A DNA stretch of 64,000 nt from Ligustrum vulgare (lineage: Eukaryota; Streptophyta; Magnoliopsida; Lamiales; Oleaceae): assembly GCA_963555705.1 (NCBI GenBank), contig OY743182.1, forward strand, positions 55,007,092 through 55,071,091, given 5' to 3'. Under the pieces are notes generated by a model. That model ran no database searches. It had not been told where the DNA came from and saw only the letters and a program-made list of their open reading frames with translations. Shown here piece by piece: positions 9,615 through 20,297 of the stretch. Numbering within the stretch: position 1 is the first letter of the stretch; each line of letters starts with the position of its first letter. The position numbers and the translations under genes were made by a program.

Positions 9615-12600
9615 TCAAACTCTAATGCCCCATTGTCCTACATCAGTATCCCCTACGTGTGAAGAACTCGACCCCGAGTTATAATCCGGATAAAGTGGAA
9701 CATCATCACAAAACTCGTAAAGGTCAGCTACATTGAAAGTGCGAGAGATATTCATGTCAGCAGGAAAGTTAATTACATAGGCATTGTCATTGATCTTCTT
9801 AATTACCTTGTATGGACCATATTTTCTCGACTTCAATTTATTATAGGAACCAACAGGGAATCTTTCCTTATGCAAAAACACCATCGCCTAATCACCTTCA
9901 ACAAACAACTTCTTATGCCTCTTCACATTCTTCTCTTCCAATTGAGATTTCACCTCAGCCTGGACATCACAGACCTGTTCAGCCATGTCCTCGAAATCCA
10001 TACTTGTTCCAGCAATCTTGGGAAGTCGCACCAAGTCTAGCACATGTTTAGGGGGCTGTAAATATACCAAGGAAAAAAAAGGAGATTTACCAGCAGTTGT
10101 GTGAACTGCATTATTAAATGTGAACTCTGCTTGAGCCAATGCCACATCCCACTGTTTTGGTTTGTCCCCAAAAATACTCCGAATTAAATTCCCGAGTGTT
10201 CTGTTTAAGTTCTTGGTCTAACCTTCAGTCTGTGGGTGTGTCGTGCTGTTGAACTTGAGAGTAGTATCCACCCATCGCCACAATGTAATCCAAAAATGAC
10301 TAAGGAACTTTGAATCCCTATTAGAAGTGATAGACTGTAGGACTCCGTGTAAATGACCTGCCTCACGAAAGAATAGTTGAGCTACATGAGATGCATCAGA
10401 AGATTTTTGACAAGGAATAAAATGCTCCATCTTTGAGAACCTGTCAACTACCATGAACACCGAGTCGACGCCACTTTGAGTTCATGGAAGTCCCAAGCCA
10501 AAATCCATCGAAAAATCCTCCCATATGCCATTCGGTACAGGTAGAGGCACGTAAAGACTAGTATTTTTCCCATGTCCCTTAGATGTTTGACAAACATAGC
10601 ACTTGCGCACAAAGTTACCTACATCGCGTTTTAAATGAGGCCAGTAATACCGCGAGGCCACTCCACTGATAGTTTTGTCTCGTCCCAATTGACCTCCCAA
10701 ACCTCCACCATGTAAATCCCGAATTAATTTCTCCCTCAAGGAACTCCGAGGAATGCACAACTGATTACCACTAAACAAGTAGCCATCGATCACATGAAAC
10801 TCTCGTTCCGTTTGTTTCTGAGTACATTTTTCCCACACCTCGATGAAATCTTCATCACCAGAATACAAGTCTTTCAAAAACTCGAACCCAATAACGTCAT
10901 GTTGCATAGTCACCAGCAAACTTGTACGTCGACTCAAGGCATCTGCCACCTTATTCAGAACCCCATATTTATGCTTCAGAACAAAAGGAAACTTCTGCAA
11001 GAAGGTTGACCATCGAGCATGCATGTTACTTAAACTCCTCTGGCTGTTTAAGTATTTCAACGCCTAGTGATCAGTATACAACATGAATGCCCGCCGAATC
11101 AGATAATGCTCCCAGTACTTTAATGCGAGAACAATGGCATAATAATCCCGATCATAGGTGCTCCAATTTTGACGTGCATTACTGAGCTTCTCACTGAAAA
11201 AACACCACTGGTTTCTTCTCTTGTGACAAAACTGCTCCAATTCCAATTCCACTTGCATCACAATCTACTTCGAATAAGTTCTCAAAACTAGGTAAGGCAA
11301 GGACAAGAGTAGTACACAATTTTTCCTTCATGACTGCAAAGGCTAAATCTCCTGCTTCTACCTATTGAAATTTCCCCTTCTTGAGACATTTTGTAATAGG
11401 AGCAGCAATGCTACTGAAATCTCTAATAAATTGATGGTAGAACGTGGCAAACCCATGGAAACTCCTCACCTCTCGTACTTTCTTTGGTGTGGGCCAATCA
11501 CGAATAGCTCGCACATTTTCTTCATCAACCAATATCCTTTCTAAACTCACTACATATCCCAGGAATAACAACCGCATCGTCATCCAACTGCACTTCTTAA
11601 AATTAATGAACAGTTTCTTCTCGAACAACACTTCTAACACAGTCCGAAGATGCTCCATATGATCCCACTCACTTCGACTATAAATCAGTATGTCGTCAAA
11701 ATAAACAACCACGTATTTCCCAATGAAAGGTTGCAATACATGATTTATAATCCGCATGAAAGTACTAGGTGCATTGGATAGCCCGAAAGGCACAACCAGC
11801 CACTCATAGAGTCCATCCTTTGTTTTGAAAGATGTCTTCCATTCATCGCCAGGTTTGACCCAAATCTGATGGTAGCCACTTCGTAGATCAATTTTGGAGA
11901 ACAGCTTCGAACCCTCCAACATATATAGCATGTCATCCAACCTCGGAATCGAAAAGCTTCTATTCATTGCCAGGTTTGACCCGAATCTGGTAGCCACTTC
12001 GCAGATCGATTTTGGAGAACAGCTTCGAACCCTCCAACATATCTAGCATGTCATCCAACCTATGGATCAAAAAGTTGTATGTGACTATTATCTTGTTAAT
12101 CCCGTGACTATCGACACACATCCTCCAGCTACCATCCTTTTTGGAACCAGTAATGAGCGAACAACGCACGGACTCATACTTTCTCGAATAAATCCCTTCT
12201 TCATCAACTCTTCCACCTTTTCTTGTAAAATCTGATTCTCCTTGGGACTCATCTGATAGTGGGGTAAGTTTGGTAGGATTTCTCCTAGAACCAAATCAAT
12301 ATGGTGATGAATGTCTCTTAAAGGTGGAAGATCATTTGGCAAATCTTCAAACACCAGCTCACTAAATTCAGTCAAAATGGACTGCAATTTTTCGGGTATC
12401 ACATCTCTTTTCTCCTCTTTCTCTTTTATCACTAGAGCTCGCACAACCACTACATGTACCTCCTTTGCTTCCTTAACCCCAAACTCCAAATCAACTATGG
12501 AAGTGACTTATGAGAGTAATGGCTAATCTCCTGTCGTAGTTCTAGCTGAGACACCAACTGAACCCCACTTTGAAACCATTGTGATCTTCCTCTCTTCCCA

Positions 12601-12911
12601 ATTGAACACACAAACATTATCGCACCCTTATGGGTCACATCTACATCAAACTGCCACGGATTCCCCAACAACACATGACTAGCATCCATGTCGACTACAT
12701 CGTAGACTACTTCATCTCAGTAATGTTGTCCAATTGAAATAGGTACTTTGCACACTTTAATCATGCTCACCTTAGGTCCTTTTTGAATCCACCTTATCAC
12801 ATATGGCTTGGGATGTTTATCAACCTTCAGCTTCAAGTATTCTAGAAGCCTTTTGGAAACGAAATTCTCACAACTTCCACTATTGACAATTAAATACCTT
12901 CCCTTGTACAC
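9615..12911 (-). pseudogene. Degenerate Ty3/gypsy pol (protease, RT, RNase H, integrase)
   Basis: Minus-strand pieces give the Ty3/gypsy order PR-RT-RH-INT. The protease-like part (12911-12717) reads [13 protein letters not shown], with Asn where the catalytic Asp of D[ST]G is expected, and ends in a TGA. RT (12489-11362) has [25 protein letters not shown] and the YFDD box, with breaks and an internal tandem duplication. RNase H (about 11261-11064) keeps TDH. Integrase (about 11060-9615) has the CYVCQ zinc-finger end, [13 protein letters not shown], and a RDSKF segment; its C-terminus reads [19 protein letters not shown]. Many stops and frameshifts are present, and gag and a primer site are missing from the ~120 bp before the right-hand repeat. 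The clade is unresolved; a chromovirus-related lineage is possible, but no chromodomain was recognised. Confidence 0.8.
11841..12077 (-). repeat. Tandem duplication inside the RT gene
   Basis: 11841-11961 and 11962-12077 are near-identical adjacent copies covering the RT segment [22 protein letters not shown]. The duplication repeats a core part of the RT fold and would inactivate the enzyme. Confidence 0.85.
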
Positions 12912-14102
12912 TGTAGCAAGCCTTAAAGACGTTGTTTCTTTGAGAGGAATCCTCCAGTTTCGTTGAGCACATAACCCGCATGCTCCCCCTGTTCCTCCGT
13001 GATTTCTACCCCATCCAACAATTCATACAAGCCTTCTGAAATGTGAGACAGATATGTGATATCGAAAATCGACCAAAAAAGTACCAGTGATTATATACTT
13101 ATTCTAGTTCACGGAGCTGGCCTTGGCCGTGTTCTATATTACACTGAGGGGTTTTGATCGGGTATGATATTATCCAGAGGCGGTCTAACCATGTAAGATA
13201 TAATTCACCGAGGCGGTCTTAGCCGTGTTCTAGAATTGATTGTCCAAAGTCTCTAAGACTAGCTCGAGAGGCAGTCTACACATATATGACCAGATTACAA
13301 ATTTTAATCAGAGGATTCTTTTTTTTTTTAGATTTCCAGTATATATTGATGAGATTATATCACTCAATCCAGTTGAGGATTATATTATGATTATGAAGTG
13401 ATATTTTTCGATATTATGAGAATGTCTCACATTTCGATTATGATTATATGGTATTACACTGTGAACTATTACATGATGTGAACTCGATTTTCGATAAATT
13501 TGTGTACATGAAAAACTATAGTTGTTTTCAAAATTCTCCACTCACTAAGCTACACTACAAGAAACATAGCTAGAATTCGTCCCTATAGAATAATAGGAAC
13601 TATAATGTCGTCCCAATAGATTCGTTGGGATAGGTCAATTAGGACAATAAATGTCGTCCCTACAGTGTTGACGGTTATAAGATGACTTTTTTCGTCCAAA
13701 TACACATTCGCTTCTATAATGAAATTGGGACGACTCTATGTCGTCCCTATAGAGTTTGTATAATACAGATGACTACGTCGTCCCTATAAAGTGATCCAAA
13801 TTCATTCAACATTCATCCCAATACCTATAGGAAAGAATTTTGTAGTCCCAATATATAATATTTTTGCGACGACATTATTTTTTTTAGGGACGACAAGTTG
13901 TTGTCTCTAATAATTTTCATATCTTATAATTTTCTTTGTGCATTTTTTAATTGATGAAATATAAACTATTAATTATTTTATTTATTATAATATTTCAATA
14001 TTTAAATTCTTTATTAATATATACAATAACTACAAAGTAAAAAAAAAATGCATGAAAATTTTAAAGCATAATTTTTGACAAGAAAATGTAATAGTTTGAA
14101 TA

Positions 14103-14912
14103 TTAACAAAAGTTTAACACATAAAAACTAAATAATTTATAAATATCATAAGGCATGTCGTTCTCATCACTAGCATCATCGTGCATGTTCGGTTGGGGAG
14201 CCGACACGGGTGGCGGGGGTGGAGGCGGCATCAACTGGATTCCCGGCAAATAGGTTTGAAGAGAATTCGTCATATGTGCAATATATTCATTCATTGCTTG
14301 AATATGTTCATTTTCCAAATCGATTTGAGCTTTCATCTCAGCTGAAGTCTAGAAATAAGGTGAATCATGTGATCTACCAGTGGATAACAAGGTGTGGGAC
14401 GAGCCCTTCACAATTCATCCAACTCCACGAACATGTCTCCTTCTTTCCCCGAGCACCTGTTTAACAACATTGTGCTTGTCTTCTAGCGTACCACTCAAGG
14501 TAGCCTCTTATGTCTGCATGTTTCGTACCTCAATCATTTGATCCTGAACTACATCATTTAAAACATCTGCCATCTCATCGCCTATACACATCCCTTCATT
14601 CTGTGTTGGCAAATTGACAGGCTGAGTCTCACTCTCCTTGTGATAAATCCATTTCTTACGACTTTCCAAGAAGCTATGATGGAAAATGTGTACCTCAACC
14701 TCATCTACTAATTGTCACCTCATGTTTACACATGTTTTTGATAGACATCTAATCATTCCCCTATAATTTGCTAGTGGTCTTTCCATGTTTATAAATGCTT
14801 TCATACCATTCCAAAACTCAACAGACTTTCTGCGTCTTCTATTCAACTTGATCCAACTCTTATCGATTTCCATTTTCACTTCAAATTTGTTGCAACTGTA
14901 ATTAAATAACAC
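14103..14912 (-). pseudogene. CACTA transposase-associated protein remnant
   Basis: On the minus strand the first part (14912-14715) reads MEIDKSWIKLNRRRRKSVEF and ends GMIRCLSKTCVN. This fits the transposase-associated domain of plant CACTA elements (DKSW at the start and a CPC..CVN end; here the first CPC is CLS). Stops and frame changes follow. The last part (14336-14103) has an acidic/Gln stretch and a proline run before SAPQPN, like the C-terminal tail of TNP1/Ptta-type proteins. The DDE transposase domain is absent. Confidence 0.6.
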
Positions 14913-15872
14913 AAAATAAATATTAAGAGAATTATATTTGTGACGTGAAAATGTCCTAACACCTTATCACTCCAATACTAAATCATGGTAAGGGCCCTAA
15001 CCATTCAACATTGATTTACGAATTACGAGTTGCGTTAATATTTCATGTTAGCTCCTCTATTTCGGGTAAAAATTTTGACATCATCTCCTCAGCTCCTCTA
15101 TATTCTCCTAAGTGCAAGCATTATGTTAAAACATAGTCCAGACCCGGAGAATAAAAAAGAGACACTACAGAATTCAACACGCGAATATAGAAGCTATAAC
15201 AAAAAATAATTATCAACGCAAGTTGTTACTCAAAATCAATGTCAAAATGTCCAAAATGGGACAATTCAAAGATTATTTTATAAACCACAAACTGCCCAAT
15301 ATGAGTAAGTGTGTGATCTACGAAATAATCCTAAACGGTTTTCTAAGTTGTATGAAAGTGCAATGAAGTGTATAGAATTAACTACACATGTAATAGACAA
15401 TAAATAAAATGATAATATGGAAAATAGATATACTAAATATCTTCAAATGAACCTCGACTGAGATAGAGAAGATGGGGATGAGTTGTTGAGAGAATCATTT
15501 GCGAGGTAGATGCTGAAATATCATTAAAAAGACTATTGAGACGATATAAGTCGTCCCTATAGGTATACTTTGTTATTGCTTCAGAGTTGGCGGGATAAAA
15601 AGGCAACAACATTGCAGCCAATACGTGATATTTTATTATTGGGACAACTTAAGGCGTCACTATTATGTCCAATAGTAATATGGACCACAAAAATGTCGTC
15701 CCTATTGGTTCACATATTAACAGACACAACATGGTGTCATCCCTATTTATGAAAATTTAGGCGTTAAAATTACCACCCATTCACAATATGTTTATAGGGA
15801 CGAAATTAGATCTATCGTCCCTATAGGCGAAAATAATAGGGACGACATTTTAGTTGTCCCTATTAATGTCGT

Positions 15873-17301
15873 TGATGCGTGTCGCAATACACCAAAATAA
15901 TAAATAATTCCTTACTTGCTAAATATTAATTAATAATGTAGTAGTGAGAGTAAGGGTCGATCCCACGAGGAACGGAAACTAATTTTAGTTGTTCGATCAA
16001 TTAGAATGGAATTTGGGGTTTTGTTGTTTGAATTACTTGAATGAAAACTATGCATAAAAATAAATAATTAAATATGACTAGAGAAATAATATGAGAGGAA
16101 ATCTTGTTCTCGGGTTCGGTTGTGCCCTTAATTAATGTTATACTTTTCCTTGTAACGTGTTTCTATCCCTAATTCAATTATCAATCATAAATAATCAACA
16201 AGCTCTGATTATCTAAATTCTTCCTTATGTGTATTGATTCAAAATAAGCTCTTTGAACCAATTCTAGCCATGGACAATCCTAAACAAGCTCTTAGGATTT
16301 AATGCACGACTAGTATGAAAATTTAGAAGAATAGATTGAATTGGATCATTAATTACACAAGCTCGAATTAAACAATTCAAGTTGAATTATTACTAAACCT
16401 GCACGTGATTTATTTGCTACTAAAGTAAAGATTCAATGACAATTACGGATCAAGAATCTAAACATAACATATTCATGAATCCAAAGATCAATAATCCAAT
16501 TGGCCAAATTAAACTATTAATCAAATAAACTCAATTGAACATTCAAAACATAATAATCCAACAATTGAAATAAATGAATAAATTCACGCTACTAATTTGT
16601 AGGAAAAGAAAATAACATAATTAAATTGACACAACTTCCCCTTTGAACAAGATATGGAATTTAGCCTAGCATGATTGTGGTAGATTCTTCAAGTTGCTTC
16701 ATGAATTTCATTGTTGTTGATATTCTTGCGCTTGAAAATCTCCAAAGAATGCTCTATATTTTACTTTCAATTTTCCTCAATGTGTAGCCTCTTTCACAAA
16801 TAATAAAATTCTCTTTTTCTTGTCATGAAATTCCCTTTTTATAGCCTCAATTTCGTGCCCTAGCTTCGGGACCAAAAAATCCCAAATTATGGAAATAATT
16901 GAAATAAGGAAATTTTTGACTTGAATAGTTACGGCCGTAACTTTCCATTTGAGGCCGTAATTGGGTTTCTGCGTATTTTTCACAAAGTGAGGTCACGGCC
17001 TTAACTTCTGATTTACGGCCGTAAAGATGTTTCTGCGCATTTTTATCTTTTGAGGGTTACGGCCGTAAAGATGTTTCTTACGACCGTAACATCTTTTTTC
17101 TTGCGGCCGTAAATCTATTTGCACCTAAGTTCCCAAACTTCAGTTTTTAGTGCAATTTGGTCCTTTTTTCTTCTTTTCTCCTCTTTTAGGATCCTATACA
17201 ACATGAAACATAAAATGCATTAATAATACTTAGATAGAATCACATTATGGCATATTCAAAGATGTAAGTGTATAAAATAAACTTAAATATCACACTTATC
17301 A
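15873..17301. repeat. Solo LTR (1429 bp) nested in the CACTA element
   Basis: It starts TGATGCGTGTCGC and ends ATCACACTTATCA, canonical TG..CA ends. It is flanked by a perfect 5 bp duplication GTCGT (15868-15872 and 17302-17306). Near the start is the phrase GGTCGATCCCACGAGGAAC, shared in diverged form with the solo LTR at 45309. There is no internal coding region, so it is a solo LTR produced by LTR-LTR recombination. The lineage is not identified. Confidence 0.88.
16931..17115. repeat. Cluster of ACGGCCGTAA palindromes
   Basis: About seven copies of TTACGGCCGTAA or close variants occur in under 200 bp, several followed by AGATGTTTCTGCGCA or AGATGTTTCT. The full 12-mer is a perfect palindrome. 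It sits in the 3' third of the solo LTR. Confidence 0.8.
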
Positions 17302-17642
17302 GTCGTCCTTGCTGATGCCTTTTCTTGTAGTGCTATCAACTCATTATTTTTCATGATTTTTCTTAACATGTCACAGATGAGTTTTGGAAAGCTGAAGAGC
17401 TGTTGATTTTGGAGCCACATATACATGACATGTTTAGGTGATTGTGTCTTTTAAATTGAGCATATAAATGTCATTTTTGGGCCCGCATTTTCTTAACATA
17501 AAATGATTTTTCATTATTTAGCATATGATTGTTAGTATTTTACAGTCAATCTTGTTGGTGGGTCTGACGTCTAGCTGACATCCATCATCGGCGCACGTTA
17601 TTTCTCGAGTCCATTATGGTGATCTCGAGACGAGTCATGTCA

Positions 17643-18834
17643 AATAGGATTTGCTTGAATCCAATAAATATGCCCAAATCAGAGGCTAAAGATTATAGAT
17701 GAGAAGGACCACAAAAGTTCTCAGAAAACCCTAGCCAAACTATACAGTTTCCAATGAAACCAAATAACACGGAGAACTACTATTAATTAGCAGTCCTCTT
17801 ATAGAATTTCACTCAAGAAATATACAAGAATCTCTCTCAAACTGACTAAACAAAATTAGACCTAAAAACGATGAAGATGAGAGAAGGGAGGGAAAAGTTT
17901 GGCACAGAAGAAGACTTTAGAATTCCATCACCCAAGAATGAATCAGAATCAGGTTAAAAGGGAGACCAATAGATCAAAGCATCCAACGGTTCAGATCAGT
18001 CCCAAGACAGTTCATCCAAAGGGTCCAGATAAAGGCGTGTTTCAACAAACACGCTTCTTTAAGTTTTAGATTCTTCACAAGTAAGCCAAATGTATATGGA
18101 CCGGGTCATGCAAGTTTAATTTTGGGCAGATGAACTTCCAATTTCAACATAAAAAAATGAATGTCCCAAAAAACTTACACTATTTCAATCAAAACATTAT
18201 GTTACCAGGGCGTTAAAAGACAAAGTGTACTTTGTATTTTTAAAAAGAAAAATAATAAATAAAAAAGTATATAGTGAGAATAAATATTTGCCATTTATTT
18301 TAAATTAGCACACTAATATAAAATTTGGACGAAAATTGTCATCAAGGATAATAATGTTGATTAATGAGAAGTTGATAATAAGAATGTAGTGACAAATAGT
18401 AGGAAACATAAATAAATGTGATAATAAGTTAAAAGACAGGTTCTTTATCTTAATATTTTTATTATGTGGCATAGTGATAAATTGACACGACGTGCAATGA
18501 TAATGTGGAAGCGTCGTTGTTGTATGACATTCAATTAAACATTTTTTAAAAATTAATTTAGGATATGATTGAAGATAGAGTGGTAAAGTTAAGTACTAGA
18601 ATTGTACTTCAATGATCTATTTGAAGTTAAAATAAAGTTAATGATCCATTTGAAATTAAATTAATGGTAAGTAATCCAATTGGAATTTATTAAAAGTTGG
18701 GTGATCATAGAAAAATGGGAATTAAAATCCAAGTTTTTCAATGGGCTCCTCAAACATTAAAATATGTACATTTGGTGTATCACATCAATTCACGGATGAT
18801 TCATTTACTGGCACGACGAGAATAGAGCCATAGT
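17643..18834. other. Intergenic, no gene recognised
   Basis: AT-rich sequence with no supported coding region. Imperfect repeats of a TGATCCATTTGAAATTAA-like phrase occur at about 18612-18690. Confidence 0.4.
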
Positions 18835-19232
18835 TGAAAATGTTTGTCTCATTTCAGAATCAAGGGACTCAATCAACATAAATGATAGTTCAAGAGGAGC
18901 ACGCAATTATGCAAAACCAACAAAGTTAAAAAGAAAGGAAAAAACGTAGTAACTTGCCTTTGGCCCCAACTGAGAAATCCCACTTTACTGAGCTTCTTCC
19001 TTCAGCTGATTTAGCATTACCGGAAACATTACAGCTGGCTTGCAATGCGGATATCATGGAAATCAAAGAAAATTAGCTATATTTTTCTATTTTAAATTCT
19101 TTTGGATTTATTAGGATTTGTTTGTACATTTTGTTCTATAAATACCAGACCTGTAGTCTGTATATTGTAACAAAAAATATTATTCCCTTTCAATACACAG
19201 AAGATTTTATAACTTCATTCTTTGAAAATTTA
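18835..19232 (+). repeat. 5' LTR of the copia element
   Basis: It begins TGAAAATGTTTGTC and ends CTTTGAAAATTTA just before the primer site. A TATA box (TATAAAT) lies at 19137-19143, with the expected LTR transcription start downstream. Confidence 0.88.
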
Positions 19233-19234
19233 CC

Positions 19235-19248
19235 TTGGTATTAGAGCC
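19235..19248 (+). other. Primer binding site, initiator tRNA-Met type
   Basis: TTGGTATTAGAGCC differs by one base from the common plant copia site TGGTATCAGAGCC and lies two bases after the LTR end. Confidence 0.85.
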
Positions 19249-19253
19249 TATTC

Positions 19254-20095
19254 ATGGATACAAAAACAGGAAATCAATCCCCTCTTTCTGGTTCTAGCTC
19301 ACTCGATCAGAACTCAACATCTGCTTCTCTTTAAAGTCCCTTTAGTGCGTCTCTAACACAAATTCCCTCCATTAAACTAGATAAAAACATTTTTTTGCTT
19401 TGGAAAAACATTGTGATGCCTATTATTAGGGGACACAATCTAGATGGATTTCTCTTGGGAACAAAGCTGTGTCCACCAGAGTTCATTCAAGTTCAAACTA
19501 CTGCAGAAACTGAAGGAACTGTGGAAAAGACCTCTAATCCAGAATATCTGAAATGGGTTGCAACTGATCAACTCTTAATTGGATGGCTATATTCGTTCAT
19601 GACTCCTGAAATAGTGATGAGAGTCATGGGTTGCAGCACATCCAACAAGTTGTGGAATGTTATATGAGAAAACTTTAGGATCTTGAATAAATCAAGAATC
19701 ACCTTCCTAAGTGCAGAGTTACAAAAAATCAGAAAAAGGAGGATTGAGTATGATCATCTTGCAGCGGTGAAGTTGAAAAAAAGTTGGAACATAATGATGT
19801 TATAACACAAATTCTTACTGGTTTAGATGAGGAGTACACTCCAGTTTTTGTTCAAATTAATGGAAGTGAGACTATTAGTTGGAAAGAACTAACCTCTATT
19901 CTGTTAACTTTTGAAAGCAGATTGGAACATCTACATCAACTCAGGAATGATTTAAGCTCAGTCAACCTGCATCTTGGTGGATCATATAAGTCATCATTAG
20001 GCTATAGAAGATGAAATAGTGGTGGAAACAGAGGACAAGGTAGAGGAAGGTCATGTGTAAGAGGAAGATCAGGTAGGAATGCTAAATAAAAAACA
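19254..20095 (+). pseudogene. Copia gag remnant
   Basis: An ATG at 19254 opens MDTKTGNQSPLSGSSSLDQN and stops early at a TAA near 19336. The next block (19395-19667) contains the UBN2-type gag core (LWKNIVMPIIRGHNLDGFL..PEYLKWVATDQLLIGWL), ending with TSNKLWNVI and a TGA. A further block (19784-20014) has ITQILTGLDEEYTPV, the usual middle of copia Gag, followed by a Gly/Arg-rich stretch. Stops and frameshifts break the frame, so it is non-functional. Confidence 0.82.
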
Positions 20096-20297
20096 CCTTG
20101 TCAAATTTTTGGACTCTCAAACCATCAGGCAGGCTGGTGCTTTTGTTGAGAAAAACTTCCCACCAGTAGCTTAAGAGCATATTGGCTTGGGCTAAAAGGG
20201 TGAGTCCAGTCTCGGTCAAGTGTCTATCTTGGTCCAAATAATCACCACAAAGGATACAAATGTCTAAGTTCAACTGGAAGAGTCTACATTTCTAGAC

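Larger units (their letters stand above)
13553..17332 (-). mobile_element. CACTA (En/Spm) transposon nested in the LTR-like repeat
   Basis: The termini are CACTACAAGAAA (13553) and TTTCTTGTAGTG (17332), a perfect 12 bp inverted repeat. A 3 bp CTA target duplication flanks it (13550-13552 and 17333-17335). The uninterrupted paralogous site GAGCTATCAACTC is visible at about 8588, so the insertion is directly documented. Subterminal regions (13580-13920 and 15540-15870) are full of GTCGTCCCTAT-like motifs in both orientations. It carries only a remnant of transposon coding sequence and is itself split by a solo LTR. Confidence 0.92.
13036..17642. repeat. Long LTR-like direct repeat, right copy, split by nested insertions
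   Basis: 13036-13552 and 17333-17642 are together homologous to 8060-9096. The copy begins abruptly at TGAAATGTGAGA, next to the truncated protease region, with no primer site or gag. This would fit a deletion from within a 5' LTR into the pol gene. It ends CGAGTCATGTCA (17642). The two copies are clearly diverged, with indels in the last 350 bp, so this repeat pair is older than the elements inserted in it. Confidence 0.6.

Noticed and set aside
8060..17642. Interpreting the whole span as one intact gypsy element
   Set aside because: No primer site, polypurine tract, gag or matching target duplication was found at the repeat edges; the link between repeats and pol is left open.
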